Part shown: piece by piece, positions 47,741 to 57,842 of the stretch | Position numbering within the stretch: the stretch's first letter is position 1 | Layout: every line of letters starts with the position of its first letter | Assembly (NCBI RefSeq): GCF_030524025.1 | Contig: NZ_JAUNHI010000012.1 | Location: forward strand, 1 to 64,000 | Direction: 5' to 3' | Origin: Actinomyces sp. | GTDB taxonomy: Bacteria > Actinomycetota > Actinomycetes > Actinomycetales > Actinomycetaceae | Length of the DNA stretch: 64,000 nucleotides | Notes under the pieces: model-generated | What the model saw: only the letters and a program-made list of their open reading frames with translations | What the model was told of the DNA's origin: nothing | Databases searched by the model: none | Made by a program: the position numbers and the translations under genes

Positions 47741-48553
47741 TCAGATCTCCCAGGTGGCGTCACTGGTCGCGGCGTGGAGGGGGCCGCTGTAGACGGCGGC
47801 AGCCTCCCTCAGGGTGTCCGCCGGGTCAGTCCACGGCTGGATGTGGGTGAGCACGAGACGGCGCGCGGGTCGGCGCCCGCCTGCGCCACTGGTCCCGGCG
47901 GCCAGCTCACCGGCGCGCCGACCGGTCAGGTGCATCCCGCGGAAGGTGTCGCGTCCCTCAAGGAAGGCCGCCTCGGCCAGCAGCAGGTCCACCCCGTCGG
48001 ACAGGGCCTCGATGCCTCCGCACAGGTCGGTGTCGCCGGTGAAGGCCATCGCCACCGTGCCCGGCCCGTGCTCACTGGGCCCCTCGATGCGGTAGCCGTA
48101 GGACTCCACAGGGTGCAGCGCCGCGAAGGGGGTGATCATCATCGGCCCCACCCGCACCCCCTGGCCGGGCACGGCCGTCACGAAGGCGAACTCGGTGGAG
48201 TAGTCCTCCTGCGGCCCGGTGCCGTCGACACCGCGCAGACGGTCGAGCAGCTCGGAGGGCCCCAGTGTCAGGACCGGCCCTAGCGCGCCACCGGGGTGCC
48301 AGCGGCGATAGACGTGCATGCCCACGAGGTCGACCATGTGGTCGGCGTGGCAGTGGGAGATGGCCACCGCGTCGATGGCCGCCGGGTCGACGTGCCGCAG
48401 CAGCCGTCCCATGGAGCCCGGCCCCAGGTCGAGCAGGACGGAGAAGATCCTCTCCCCCTGCGGGCCCGGCCCCCGGGCCTGAAGGAGGTAGGACGACGCC
48501 GATGAGCGCGGTCCCGACATGCTCCCGGTGCAGCCAATGATCGTGAGCTTCAT
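47741..48553 (-). CDS. MBL-fold metallo-hydrolase (RNase Z-like)
   Basis: 270 residues, start at MKLTIIGCTGSM. Zinc motif SHCHADHMVDL (HxHxDH), second ligands in AFTGDT and LTHIQPW. The layout resembles RNase Z/ElaC short forms or cyclic-phosphodiesterase-like hydrolases of the murI-rph cluster found in many actinobacteria. Physiological substrate unknown. It lies 22 bp after murI. Confidence 0.87.
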   Translation of the reverse strand: MKLTIIGCTGSMSGPRSSASSYLLQARGPGPQGERIFSVLLDLGPGSMGRLLRHVDPAAIDAVAISHCHADHMVDLVGMHVYRRWHPGGALGPVLTLGPSELLDRLRGVDGTGPQEDYSTEFAFVTAVPGQGVRVGPMMITPFAALHPVESYGYRIEGPSEHGPGTVAMAFTGDTDLCGGIEALSDGVDLLLAEAAFLEGRDTFRGMHLTGRRAGELAAGTSGAGGRRPARRLVLTHIQPWTDPADTLREAAAVYSGPLHAATSDATWEI

Positions 48554-48575
48554 ACGCTGTCCTCTTGCGGCGCGG

Positions 48576-49499
48576 TCAGGGACTGGTGCGGGACCCGCCC
48601 ACGGGACCCACGGGGTCAGGGCTGGCGGTGGTGCCGGCGGCCCCCGGCTCGGGCCCCCCGCCGGCCGAGGGCTCCGTACGGACCTCAGCGCCGGCGTCGG
48701 TGCGGGTGACCCGCCTGACCTCCGGGCCCAGGAAGCGGCGCGCCAGGATGGTGAAGGCGTGCGGGTCGCCGGTCGAGCGGAACTCGTGCTCAGGGGGCCC
48801 GGCGTGCTCGTCGCGCAGGAGCTCACGGCGGGCGAGCTCGCGGTAGACGTCCTTGGCCGTCTCCTCACTGGAGGTCACGAGCGTGACCTCCTCCCCCATG
48901 ACGTAGGAGATGGGGCCGGCCAGCAGCGGGTAGTGGGTGCATCCCAGGATGAGGGTGTCGACGCCGGCGCGCTTGATCGGGGCGAGGTAGCCCTCGGCGG
49001 TCGACATGACCTCCGGCCCCGTGGTCACGCCGCGCTCGGCGAGCTCGACGAAACGGGGGCAGGGCACCTGGAGCAGCTCGACGCCGGGGACCGCCGCCAG
49101 CGCGTCGGCGTAGGCGCGCGAGTCGACGGTTCCCTGGGTGGCGATAAGACCGACCCGGCCGTTGCGGGTCACGCGCGCCGCGGCGCGGGCGGCGGGGTGG
49201 ATGACCTCGACCACCGGCACGCCCCGGCCCAGGGTGTAGCGGCTGCGGGCGTCATGCAGGACGGCCGCCGAGGCCGTGTTGCAGGCGATGACGAGCATCT
49301 TGACCCCGGAGTCGACCAGCTCGTCCATGATCCCCAGCGCGAGCTCGCGCACCTCGGCAATGGGCCGGGGCCCGTAGGGGGTATTGGCCGTGTCCCCGAT
49401 GTAGAGGATCTGCTCACCGGGGAGCTGGTTCATCACCGCACGGGCCACGGTCAGACCACCGACTCCCGAGTCGAAGATCCCGATGGCCGCGTCATTCAC
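48576..49499 (-). CDS. murI: Glutamate racemase
   Basis: Makes D-glutamate for peptidoglycan. 307 residues: [31 protein letters not shown], catalytic Cys in VIACNTASA and LGCTHYPLL. The last 60 residues are a Pro/Gly/Thr-rich tail beyond the usual end. GTG 49499 was chosen because TAGTCT (49507-49512) lies 7 nt upstream (leaderless) and it matches the family start. That -10 overlaps the end of the DUF2017 gene, so murI may be transcribed on its own as well as with it. Confidence 0.96.
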   Translation of the reverse strand: MNDAAIGIFDSGVGGLTVARAVMNQLPGEQILYIGDTANTPYGPRPIAEVRELALGIMDELVDSGVKMLVIACNTASAAVLHDARSRYTLGRGVPVVEVIHPAARAAARVTRNGRVGLIATQGTVDSRAYADALAAVPGVELLQVPCPRFVELAERGVTTGPEVMSTAEGYLAPIKRAGVDTLILGCTHYPLLAGPISYVMGEEVTLVTSSEETAKDVYRELARRELLRDEHAGPPEHEFRSTGDPHAFTILARRFLGPEVRRVTRTDAGAEVRTEPSAGGGPEPGAAGTTASPDPVGPVGGSRTSP

Positions 49500-49509
49500 G
49501 CCTGTGAGA

Positions 49510-50196
49510 CTATGCGGCGTCCTCGCCGTCGAGCACAACGGTGACCAGTGATTCGTGCCACCAGGTCAGCATGTCGTAGGAAAGAGCGATCGCTCGGCGC
49601 CACCTGGCCTGGTCGTCCTCGTCGGCGGGCGGGTCCTGCCACGCCGTGGCGTGGGCGGCGTGCGCGGCCTCCGCCGAGTCGATGCCCAGGCGCTCGGCCA
49701 GCACGAGCCGGACGTCGTTGAGGGCACCGAGCCAGGTCGCCTCCTGGCCGCGGCGCACCAGGACCGCGCCGTCGGCGCCGCTGGGCTCCCGCAGCTGGGC
49801 GGCGACCTCGAGCAGGCGCCCCCGCTTGTCGTGGCGCAGCTGGTCGCGCACCATGCCCGCGATCTCGACGGCGACCCCCGGGTCCTCGCAGGCGTCGGGC
49901 AGCAGGACGTCGAGCACCGAGGCCAGCGCCGCCTCGACCGCGGGCCGCCGCCCGTGGCCCTCCTCCTCGATGGCGGCCTCGAAGTCGAGGGCGGCCAAGA
50001 CATCGGCGTCGTGCTGGGACTCCCCGGCCCTCGGGGCGCCCGGTGGCCTCGGGACTCCCGTCCCATCCCCGTGCGGCCCGTGGCCGGGCTCGGCCAGGAT
50101 GTCGGCGACCTGCTCGAGCAGACCCGCCAGATACTCCCGCTCCCAGGTCTCCAGGGCCGAGGTGTACCCCTGCTCGCCGGCGCTGAAGGCGTGCAT
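49510..50196 (-). CDS. DUF2017 family protein
   Basis: 228-residue, mostly helical protein conserved next to clpS in actinobacteria. Recognised by [20 protein letters not shown] near the start, [20 protein letters not shown] and the C-terminal [21 protein letters not shown] overlaps the clpS stop by one base (TGATG), so translation is coupled. Function unknown; its link to clpS suggests a role tied to the ClpAP/ClpCP degradation pathway. Confidence 0.87.
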   Translation of the reverse strand: MHAFSAGEQGYTSALETWEREYLAGLLEQVADILAEPGHGPHGDGTGVPRPPGAPRAGESQHDADVLAALDFEAAIEEEGHGRRPAVEAALASVLDVLLPDACEDPGVAVEIAGMVRDQLRHDKRGRLLEVAAQLREPSGADGAVLVRRGQEATWLGALNDVRLVLAERLGIDSAEAAHAAHATAWQDPPADEDDQARWRRAIALSYDMLTWWHESLVTVVLDGEDAA

Positions 50197-50516
50197 CAGC
50201 CCTCCCCCTGCCCGGAGCCCGGCCAGGCCAGGGGCTCGATCGTGGCGCGCAGCCCGTAGGAGTGCATCGAGGTGACGTCGACCTCCATCCTCTCGCGCGT
50301 CCCGCGCGAGAGGATGGCGCGGCCGTGGGTGTGGACCTCCATCATGCGGCGCCGGGCCAGTGGCACCGAGAAGCCGAAGTAGGAGTGGAACACCCAGGTG
50401 ACGTAGTCCATCGTGTTGACCGGGTCGTCGTGGACGACGGTGCACCACAGGCGCTGGGGCTCGACACGGGCGTCATCCATGACCTCGGGGTCGGCTGCCG
50501 GAGCTGTGCGGGACAT
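50196..50516 (-). CDS. clpS: ATP-dependent Clp protease adaptor ClpS
   Basis: Delivers N-degron substrates to the Clp ATPase. 106 residues with WCTVVHDDPVNTMDYVTWVF, AILSRGTRERMEVDVTSMHS and YGLRATIEP; the D-D-x-x-N-T-x-D/E-x-V hallmark of the N-degron pocket is intact. Leaderless start: TACCCT (50523-50528), 6 nt, ATG. Divergent from pncB. Confidence 0.96.
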   Translation of the reverse strand: MSRTAPAADPEVMDDARVEPQRLWCTVVHDDPVNTMDYVTWVFHSYFGFSVPLARRRMMEVHTHGRAILSRGTRERMEVDVTSMHSYGLRATIEPLAWPGSGQGEG

Positions 50517-50667
50517 ACGGCCAGGGTAGCTGGGCCTCCCCCGCCCGCGTCCCAGGCGGGCCGTGCCCGGCGACGGCGGCGCGCGCCTGGGACGCGGCAC
50601 CCCGGCGCGGGCGGTGCCGGGTGAGACCGGTCCGCACCCGCCGGGGCGAACGAGTAGGTTGACGGTC

Positions 50668-52062
50668 ATGGCACCTTCGCAGCCGGCGGCCCTCGACCCG
50701 ACCTCGCCCAGCACCTCCTTGCTCACCGACATGTACGAGCTGACGATGCTCCAGGCCTCCCTGCGGGCCGGCACCGCCGAGCGCGCCAGTGTCTTCGAGC
50801 TGTTCGGGCGGCGCCTGCCCTCCTCGCGGCGCTTCGGTGTCGTGGCCGGCACGGGGCGCCTCCTGGACGCTATCGAGGCCTTCACCTTCACCCCCGCCCA
50901 GATCGACTTCCTCCACCGCACAGGGGTGGTCGACGACACGACACTGGACTACCTGCGCGGCTACCGCTTCACCGGGTCGGTGCGCGGCTACGCCGAGGGC
51001 GAGTGCTACTTCTCGGGCTCGCCGCTGCTGACCGTCGAGGGGACCTTCGCCGAGGCCTGCATCCTGGAGACCGTGGCACTGTCGATCTACAACTACGACT
51101 GTGCCGTCGCCTCGGCCGCCTCGCGGATGACGATCGCCGCCCACGGCAGGCCCTGCGTCGACTTCGGCGCGCGCCGCGCCCACGAGCAGGCGGCCGTGGC
51201 CGCCGCCCGGGCCGCCGTCGTCGGGGGCTTCATCGCCACCAGCTGCCTGGAGGCCGGTATGCGCTATGGCATCCCGACCGTGGGCACCTCGGCGCACTCC
51301 TTCACCCTCCTGCACGACTCCGAGGAGGAGGCCTTCGCCGCTCAGGTGGCCAGCCTCGGCCCGGGCACGACGATCCTCGTCGACACCTACGACATCGCCC
51401 GGGGGGTCGAGCGGGCGGTCGCCGCGGCCCGGGCCGCGGGCGGAGAGCTGGGGGCGGTGCGCCTCGACTCCGGGGACCTCGTGGCCGAGGCCTTCAAGGT
51501 CCGTGCCCAGCTCGACGCGCTGGGCGCCACGACGACGAGGATCACCGTGACCAACGACCTCGACGAGCACGCCATCGCCGCCCTGGGCGCCGCACCGGTC
51601 GACTCCTACGGGGTGGGCACCAAGCTGGTCACCGGTTCGGGGCGCCCGACGGCGGCGCTCGTCTACAAGCTCGTCGAGCGCGCCGACGCCCAGGGCGTGA
51701 TGCAGGAGGTCGCCAAGTTCTCCGAGGGGGGCAAGGCAACGGTCGGAGGGCGCAAGTGGGCCGGCCGCGTCGTCGACGCCTCGGGCTCGGCCTCCGAGGA
51801 GCTCGTCGTGTCGGCCCGCTCGCAGGACGAGGCCCTGGAGGCCCTGGCGGAGGCGGGCGCCCGCCCGCTGGAGGTCGAGCTGGTCAAGGACGGCCGGATC
51901 GTCGAGGAGCACCGGGGCACCGGGGCGCTGACGGCCGCCGCCGAGCGGCACCGGGTCTCGCGCGCCGAGCTGCCCTACCCGGCCTGGCGGCTGAGCGAGG
52001 GCGAGCCCGCGGTGCCCACCCGCCACCTCGACCTCGACGGGCGCAGCGCGCAGCGCCGCTGA
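50668..52062 (+). CDS. pncB: Nicotinate phosphoribosyltransferase
   Basis: First step of NAD salvage from nicotinate. 464 residues: LLTDMYELTMLQASL, FGARRAHEQAA, GTSAHSFTLLH, VRLDSGDLVAEAFKVRAQLD, and YGVGTKLVTG for the phosphate site. Leaderless start: TAGGTT (50655-50660), 7 nt, ATG. With the CinA-type amidohydrolase at 9086-9676, two enzymes of pyridine-nucleotide recycling occur in the window. Confidence 0.96.
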   Translation: MAPSQPAALDPTSPSTSLLTDMYELTMLQASLRAGTAERASVFELFGRRLPSSRRFGVVAGTGRLLDAIEAFTFTPAQIDFLHRTGVVDDTTLDYLRGYRFTGSVRGYAEGECYFSGSPLLTVEGTFAEACILETVALSIYNYDCAVASAASRMTIAAHGRPCVDFGARRAHEQAAVAAARAAVVGGFIATSCLEAGMRYGIPTVGTSAHSFTLLHDSEEEAFAAQVASLGPGTTILVDTYDIARGVERAVAAARAAGGELGAVRLDSGDLVAEAFKVRAQLDALGATTTRITVTNDLDEHAIAALGAAPVDSYGVGTKLVTGSGRPTAALVYKLVERADAQGVMQEVAKFSEGGKATVGGRKWAGRVVDASGSASEELVVSARSQDEALEALAEAGARPLEVELVKDGRIVEEHRGTGALTAAAERHRVSRAELPYPAWRLSEGEPAVPTRHLDLDGRSAQRR

Positions 52063-52080
52063 CCGGCCGGGCCGTGCGCC

Positions 52081-53901
52081 TCAGCGTCTGCCGACGAACC
52101 AGCGGCGCAGGGTCTCGACACGCTTGACGATCTCCTCGGTCGAGGCCTGGGCCACCTCGGGGCCACCGCACACCCGGCGCAGGTCGGTGTGGACCACGCC
52201 GTGGGGCTGGCCGGAGCGACGCGACCAGGCCGCGACGAGCTGGGACAGCTCCTTGCGGGCCGCGGCCCGCTTGCGCGCGTCGTCGACCCCCGAGTTGTCC
52301 CGCCGCCGCTGGGCGGCGGCCGCCTGCCTCTTCTGGGCCGAGATCTGCCTGTCCTGACGCTGGCGCAACAGCGCCGTGACCTGCTCGGGCTCGAGCAGGC
52401 CGGGCAGCCCCAGGTACTCCTGCTCCTCGACGCTTCCCACCATCGCGCCGGTGCCGAACTCACCGCCGTCGAACAGGACGCGGTCGAACTCTGCGGTGGC
52501 CTCCATCGCCTCGAAGGCGCCGAACAGGTCGTCCGAGGCCCGCTCCTGCCGGTTGGCCTCGGCGATGAGCCGGTCCTCGGGGGCGAACAGCGCGTCCTCG
52601 TCGACCGCCCGCGGCCCGCCTAGCACGTGGTCGCGCGCCACCTCCATCTCTCCGGCCAGGCCCAGCAGCGGGCTGACCGAGGGCAGGAAGACGCTGGCTG
52701 TCTCCCCGCGCGCCCGCGAGCGCACGAAGCGGCCCACCGCCTGGGCGAAGAACAGCGAGGTCGAGGTCGAGGTGGCGTAGACCCCGACCGCGAGTCGGGG
52801 CACGTCGACTCCCTCGGAGACCATGCGCACCGCGATCATCCACCGGTCGGTCGAGGCCGAGAACGCCTCGATGCGGCTCGAGGCGCCCGAGTCGTCGGAC
52901 AGGACGACCGTGGGCTGCTCGCCGGTGACCGCACGCAGCTGTGCGGCATAGGCCCGCGCCGCGGCCTGGTCGGTGGCGATGACCAGCCCGCCGGCGTCGG
53001 GAACCTGGCGGCGGACCTCGGTCAGGCGCTGGTCGGCGGCGGCCAGCACCGCGGGGATCCACTCGCCCCCGGGGTCCAGGGCGGTGCGCCAGGCCTGGGA
53101 CTCCAGGTCCTTGGTCAGCGGCTCGCCCAGGCGGGCGGCGACCTCGTCGCCCGCCTTGGTGCGCCAGCGCATCTCACCGGAGTAACTCATGAACATGACC
53201 GGGCGCACGACCCCGTCGCGCAGCGCCTCGGCATAACCGTAGGTGAAGTCCGCCCGGGACCTGCTGGCTCCCCCCTCCTCCGTGATGTAGCGGACGAAGG
53301 GGATGGCGGCCTCGTCGGAGCGGAAGGGCGTGCCGGTCAGGGCCAGGCGGCGCCGGGCGGGCGTGAAGGCCTCGCGGATCGCGTCCCCCCAGGAGCGGGC
53401 GTCCCCGCCGTGGTGGATCTCATCGAGGATGACCAGGGTGCGCGCGGCGTCGGTCCGGGCGCGGTGGAGGTTGGGGTTGGCGGCGACCTGTGCGTAGGTG
53501 AGGGCCACGCCGTCGAAGCGCGAGCCCAGGGCGCCCTGGCTGTTGGTGTAGCTGGGGTCAATGTGGATGCCCACGCGCGCCGCCGCCTCGGCCCACTGGT
53601 ACTTGAGGTGCTCGGTGGGGCACACGACGGTTACCTTGTGGACCTCCCCGCGCGAGAGCAGCTCGGCGGCCACCCGCAGGGCGAAGGTGGTTTTGCCCGC
53701 CCCGGGGGTGGCCACGGCCAGGAAGTCCTCGGGCAGGTCTCGCAGGTAGGCCTCCAGGGCCGCCGCCTGCCAGGCGCGCAGCGGCCGCGTCGTGCCCCAG
53801 GCGGCACGCTGCGGGTAGGCCGGGGGCAGGTGCTCCGCGGCGAAGATGGAGGGCTGGGTCGGGAGGTGGCGCTGTGCCTGGGAGCCGCGCGCCGAGCTCA
53901 C
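52081..53901 (-). CDS. Superfamily 2 DEAD/DEAH-box helicase (ResIII type)
   Basis: 606 residues. Motifs: Q/I PLRAWQAAALEAYL, VATPGAGKTTFALR (Walker A), VVCPTEHLKYQW, VILDEIHHGGDARSWG (DEIH), LTGTPFRSD, then RMVSEGVDVPRLAVGVYATS and QAVGRFVRSR. The tail is basic and helical. The GTG start at 53901 overlaps the DUF3039 stop by 4 nt (GTGA), so the two are translationally coupled. A DNA-repair or restriction-like helicase role is possible; no nuclease domain is visible. Confidence 0.88.
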   Translation of the reverse strand: MSSARGSQAQRHLPTQPSIFAAEHLPPAYPQRAAWGTTRPLRAWQAAALEAYLRDLPEDFLAVATPGAGKTTFALRVAAELLSRGEVHKVTVVCPTEHLKYQWAEAAARVGIHIDPSYTNSQGALGSRFDGVALTYAQVAANPNLHRARTDAARTLVILDEIHHGGDARSWGDAIREAFTPARRRLALTGTPFRSDEAAIPFVRYITEEGGASRSRADFTYGYAEALRDGVVRPVMFMSYSGEMRWRTKAGDEVAARLGEPLTKDLESQAWRTALDPGGEWIPAVLAAADQRLTEVRRQVPDAGGLVIATDQAAARAYAAQLRAVTGEQPTVVLSDDSGASSRIEAFSASTDRWMIAVRMVSEGVDVPRLAVGVYATSTSTSLFFAQAVGRFVRSRARGETASVFLPSVSPLLGLAGEMEVARDHVLGGPRAVDEDALFAPEDRLIAEANRQERASDDLFGAFEAMEATAEFDRVLFDGGEFGTGAMVGSVEEQEYLGLPGLLEPEQVTALLRQRQDRQISAQKRQAAAAQRRRDNSGVDDARKRAAARKELSQLVAAWSRRSGQPHGVVHTDLRRVCGGPEVAQASTEEIVKRVETLRRWFVGRR

Positions 53902-54257
53902 CGACCGCCTCGCCCGAAGGGGAAGCGGGGGCCGCGCAGGCCGCGCCCTCCCGATCCCTCCGAGTGCAGCTCGTCGTAGATCTGCTTGCAGGTGGGGCAC
54001 ACCGGGTACTTCGACGGGTCGCGCCCCGGGGTCCAGACCTTGCCGCACAGGGCGACGACGGGACGCCCGGTGGCGGTCGAGGCCTCGATGCGGTCCTTGC
54101 GCACGTAGTGCGCGAAACGGTCGGCGTCGCCGTCGTCGGTCGACTGGAGCTCCTCACGCTCCAGGACCGCCGTGCCCACCGACTGGCCGGGGTCGGCGCC
54201 CGGGTCGGCGGGCGAACCGGGGTCGGCGGGGTCGGCGCTGGAGCTGAACTGACGCAT
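53898..54257 (-). CDS. DUF3039 protein
   Basis: 119-residue actinobacterial protein. The conserved core is DRFAHYVRKDRIEASTATG, VVALCGKVWTP and YPVCPTCKQIYDELH; the Cys of ALCG and the CPxC pair suggest a zinc site. A Pro/Asp-rich N terminus and a Gly/Arg tail flank it. Leaderless start: TACACT (54264-54269), 6 nt, ATG. Always near a helicase of the type found here, in my recollection of the family. Confidence 0.87.
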   Translation of the reverse strand: MRQFSSSADPADPGSPADPGADPGQSVGTAVLEREELQSTDDGDADRFAHYVRKDRIEASTATGRPVVALCGKVWTPGRDPSKYPVCPTCKQIYDELHSEGSGGRGLRGPRFPFGRGGR

Positions 54258-54358
54258 GGCCCCAGTGTAGGCCGCCGGCCCCCGCCGACCATGGCCGCCC
54301 CCTGTGGCGGCGCTTACCCCGGCCGTGCCGGCGCCCGGCCACCGCGGGGCGCCGTGGC

Positions 54359-55093
54359 TCAGTGCCGGAGCAGGCTCGCTGCCTCGGGGTCGACCAGCAC
54401 GAGGGCGTCGGGGTGGTTCTGCATGACGGTGGCGGGCCACTGGGGGCTCAACTCGCCCTCGACCAGCTGGGCGATGGCCTGCGCCTTGTTCCGACCGGTG
54501 GCGATGAGCAGGAGCTTGCGCGCCCTCATGATCGTGCTCAGGCCCTGGGTGAGGCAGTGGGTGGGGACCGCCGCCACGTCGCCGTCGAAGAAGCGGGCGT
54601 TGTCCCGCCTGGTCTGCTCGGCCAGGACACCGACATGGGTCACCGAGTCCAGCGCGCCCCCGGGCTCGTTGAAGCCGATGTGCCCGTCGGTGCCGATGCC
54701 CAGGATCTGCAGGTCGCAGTAGCCCGCCCGGGCCATCTGCGCCTCGTAGTCCTCACAGGCGGCCTGGAGGTCCTTGCTCAGGGCGTCGGGGCCGTGCAGC
54801 GCGCCCGGGGCCATGTCGATCCGGGAGCGCAGGTTGGTCTCCATGAAGGTCGAGTAGCGCTCGGGGTGGTCGGCGGGCAGGCCCACGTACTCGTCGAGCA
54901 TGAAGCCGGTGACGTCCTTGAAGGAGATCCTGCCGACCTCGTAGCGGCGGACGAGCTCGTCGTACAGCGGCAGCGGGCTGGATCCGGTCGCGGTGCCCAG
55001 GACGGCGTCCGGCTTGGCGAGCAGCAGCTCCTCGACCACGTCGGCGGCGCGCTGGGCGATGAGCTGGGCACTGTCCAGGATGATGAGCTCCAC
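54359..55093 (-). CDS. nagB: Glucosamine-6-phosphate deaminase
   Basis: Converts glucosamine-6-phosphate to fructose-6-phosphate and ammonia. 244 residues with LGTATGSSPLPLYDELVRR, FMLDEYVGL (general base Asp), GIGTDGHIGFNEPG (catalytic His) and LSTIMRARKLLLIATG. GTG 55093 follows GAAGGGAAG. No nagA or amino-sugar transporter adjoins, so the regulation is not shown. Confidence 0.95.
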   Translation of the reverse strand: MELIILDSAQLIAQRAADVVEELLLAKPDAVLGTATGSSPLPLYDELVRRYEVGRISFKDVTGFMLDEYVGLPADHPERYSTFMETNLRSRIDMAPGALHGPDALSKDLQAACEDYEAQMARAGYCDLQILGIGTDGHIGFNEPGGALDSVTHVGVLAEQTRRDNARFFDGDVAAVPTHCLTQGLSTIMRARKLLLIATGRNKAQAIAQLVEGELSPQWPATVMQNHPDALVLVDPEAASLLRH

Positions 55094-55205
55094 GGCGGCT
55101 TCCCTTCGTTGGGTGGGGCTGTGTCGTCCCCGGGGCGGGTGCGGGCGCGACGCAGCGCCCGCACCCAACGGTAGGTCACCTTCCGGGGTGGTGCACTGCA
55201 GCGGC

Positions 55206-56915
55206 TCAGCGCGCGTCCCCGTGGCCCGGCCAGGAGCGGATGGTGGTCAGCACGGGCACGTAGCGCCGGTCGAGCAGTCCGCCCGCCCACACGATCCCGG
55301 CCCAGGCCAGGCCTGCTCCCCAGGAGGCGCCCAGGACCAGGAGGACCGGCGACCAGGCCCACGCGCCGTGCGCGAGGACGAGGACAAGGCCGACCAGCAC
55401 GGGGGCCGCCATCACCATGATGATGAGCAGCCCGATCGTCTGGAGGAGTCCTGCGATCATCGTCATGCCCGATCCGCGCGACTTCATCGGGTTCTCCCCC
55501 GGGGCGTGGGTCAGGTAGGGCATGAGGACGCATGTGCCGCAGGACCATGCCAGCGCCGCCCCGTAGGCGCCCAAGGACGCGCCCAGGACGGCGGGGGCCG
55601 CAGGCCACCGTCCCGTCCACGCCGCGCAGACGACCGTCAGGACGAGGACCACGGGCATCTGCCAGGTCGCCATGGCCAGCGCGCGCCCGGCCAGGTCGTC
55701 ACGTCCGCGCAGCCCGGCCGACACGTGGGTCCACAGGGCGGTGGAGTCGTAGGCGAGGTCGTCGTGCACCGCCCAGGCGCACATCAGCGCCAGGAAGGGC
55801 GGCAGGCCCAGGAGCGGGACCGGCGCCTGGCCCAGGCCCCAGGACAGGGCCCAGGCGCCGTCGCCCATGTCGACCTGGACGCTGCCCGAGGCCAACCCCA
55901 TGACACCGACCGCCAGGATCAGCACCGGGATGACCAGGACGCTGAGGATGACGACGAAGTAGCGCGGGTCGGTCCGCCAGTAGCGCAGGCACCTGGCGGC
56001 AACGGCGGCGGCCGGGCCGGGGGCGATGCGGGCCAGGCGCCGCTGCCAGGGCAGTGCGCCGCCGGAGGCCGCCGCGCCGGCGGGCATCCGCTCCGAGGCG
56101 CGGCGGCCGGCCGAGCGGGCCGGCCCGGTCATGACGCGGGCGACGACCCGGCCCCACAGGGGAACGAGGGCCAGCGGCAGCACGACGGCGCCCACGGCCA
56201 TGGCCACCGCCGGCCCGGTGCGGCCCTGGGCCAACAGGCCCGGCGCGTTGGTCGCCCAGCCCATGGGGGTCAGCCCCAGGGCCCGGCCCGCCGCATCGAG
56301 CCGGCTGAGATCAAGGTTGCCGCTGGCCTCCAGGGCGTTGATCACCGAGGGAATGAAGGCCGCCGCCAGGACGACGACGCCGCCGACCAGCGCCACGAGG
56401 TCGCGTCCGCGCCGGGAGGTCGAGACCCCAACGCCCACGACGATGATCTGCGAGGCCAGGACGCAGGTGCCCAGTGCCGCGGGGGCCAGGGCCAGGGCCA
56501 GCAGGGCGCTGGCCCCGTGCCCCGCCATCGCCCACACGAGCGCGGGCAGGCACAGGACGACCGCGGTGCTCAGCCCGGGGACCCCGCAGGCCGAGGCCAC
56601 GGCCAGACCGGCCGCCAGGCCGCGTGAAGGGGCAATCCACGGGGCCAGGGCACGGGGGTCGATCATCGAGTCGGCCCCGGTCATGAGCAGCGGCACGACC
56701 ACCCACCCGATGACGGTCAGCGCCCCCAGCCCCGCCAGGACGGGGGAGGCGGCCTGCGGCGCCCACGCGCCCAGCGCCGCCGCGCCCCAGGAGAGGGTCA
56801 GCACGGCCCCGGCCCCGCAGCACAGGGCCAGGGCGGTGCCGACCGCGGCCCAGGCGTCGGTCCTCAGCGTGTTGAGGGTCAGGCGCCACCTCAGGCGGAC
56901 GAGGGTCGCAACCAT
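55206..56915 (-). CDS. ABC transporter permease-like membrane protein
   Basis: 569 residues with about 12 hydrophobic helices (for example VLAGLGALTVIGWVVVPLLM, LVALVGGVVVLAAAFIP, VVILSVLVIPVLILAVGVMG, IAGLLQTIGLLIIMVMAAPV) and no soluble domain. It overlaps the preceding ATPase gene by 25 nt, so it is almost certainly its membrane partner. No specific family motif fixes the substrate. Confidence 0.8.
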   Translation of the reverse strand: MVATLVRLRWRLTLNTLRTDAWAAVGTALALCCGAGAVLTLSWGAAALGAWAPQAASPVLAGLGALTVIGWVVVPLLMTGADSMIDPRALAPWIAPSRGLAAGLAVASACGVPGLSTAVVLCLPALVWAMAGHGASALLALALAPAALGTCVLASQIIVVGVGVSTSRRGRDLVALVGGVVVLAAAFIPSVINALEASGNLDLSRLDAAGRALGLTPMGWATNAPGLLAQGRTGPAVAMAVGAVVLPLALVPLWGRVVARVMTGPARSAGRRASERMPAGAAASGGALPWQRRLARIAPGPAAAVAARCLRYWRTDPRYFVVILSVLVIPVLILAVGVMGLASGSVQVDMGDGAWALSWGLGQAPVPLLGLPPFLALMCAWAVHDDLAYDSTALWTHVSAGLRGRDDLAGRALAMATWQMPVVLVLTVVCAAWTGRWPAAPAVLGASLGAYGAALAWSCGTCVLMPYLTHAPGENPMKSRGSGMTMIAGLLQTIGLLIIMVMAAPVLVGLVLVLAHGAWAWSPVLLVLGASWGAGLAWAGIVWAGGLLDRRYVPVLTTIRSWPGHGDAR

Positions 56916-57748
56916 GCCAGCCCCTCCCTGGTCCTGGGCGCGCCCACGAGCTGGGCGAAGCGGTCCTCGAGGTCTCCGCCGTCGGCCACCTGCTCCGTGG
57001 TGCCCGCGGCGATGACCCGCCCGTGGTGGATGATGGCCACGTGGGAGCAGAAGCGCTGGACAGTGGCCATGACGTGGCTGGAGATGACCACGGTGCCCCC
57101 GGCCGCGGCGAAGTCGGACAGGATGCCCTGGATCGTCTGGGCTGACAGGGGGTCGACCGCCTCGAAGGGCTCGTCAAGCACGAGGACTGCCGGGGAGTGG
57201 ACGAGCGCGCAGGCCAGGTGCACCTTCTTGCGCATGCCCGCGGAGTAGTCGGCCACGAGCGTCCTGCCGGCCTCCCACAGTCCCAGGACGTGGAGGAGCT
57301 GGGTGGCGCGGGCGGTCACGACCTCCCGGGTCATGCCGCGCAGCAGACCGGCGTAGCTGACCAACTCCAGGCCATCGAGGCGGTCGAAGGTGCGCAGCCC
57401 GTCGGGCAGGACGCCCAGGTGTGGCTTGGCGCGCCCCGGGTCGGCCCACACATCGACGCCGTGGACCACCGCGCGCCCTGCGTCCGGGACGAGCAGCCCC
57501 GTGGCCATGGACAGGGTCGTTGTCTTGCCCGCGCCGTTGGGCCCGACGAACCCGTAGATCGACCCCGTGGGCACCGTCAGGGACAGGTTGTTGACCGCCA
57601 TCGTCGATCCGAAGCGCTTGACCAGGCCCTCGAGCTCCAGCGCCCGGGTTCCCGCCCCGGGCCGCGGGTCCGCGAAGGCGGAGACCACGGGTGAGCCCGT
57701 CAGGGGCGTGTCGGACGTCCCGGGTGCCGACGTCTGTGGAGTGCTCAT
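56891..57748 (-). CDS. ABC transporter ATP-binding protein
   Basis: 285 residues. Walker A GPNGAGKTTTLS, signature YSAGMRKKVHLACALVHSP (SAGMRKK form), Walker B LVLDEPFEAVDPLS and switch VVISSHVMATV. The SAGMRKK signature and large lone permease resemble exporters for antibiotics, lipids or lantibiotic immunity, but the cargo is unknown. Confidence 0.92.
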   Translation of the reverse strand: MSTPQTSAPGTSDTPLTGSPVVSAFADPRPGAGTRALELEGLVKRFGSTMAVNNLSLTVPTGSIYGFVGPNGAGKTTTLSMATGLLVPDAGRAVVHGVDVWADPGRAKPHLGVLPDGLRTFDRLDGLELVSYAGLLRGMTREVVTARATQLLHVLGLWEAGRTLVADYSAGMRKKVHLACALVHSPAVLVLDEPFEAVDPLSAQTIQGILSDFAAAGGTVVISSHVMATVQRFCSHVAIIHHGRVIAAGTTEQVADGGDLEDRFAQLVGAPRTREGLAWLRPSSA

Positions 57749-57842
57749 GGATCGATCATCAGTGCACGCTCCGGCTCATCACATCCTCCGCTGGGATGAA
57801 CGTCAGTTGCCAGGGCGCCACGGCATGATCCATGGACGCAGG

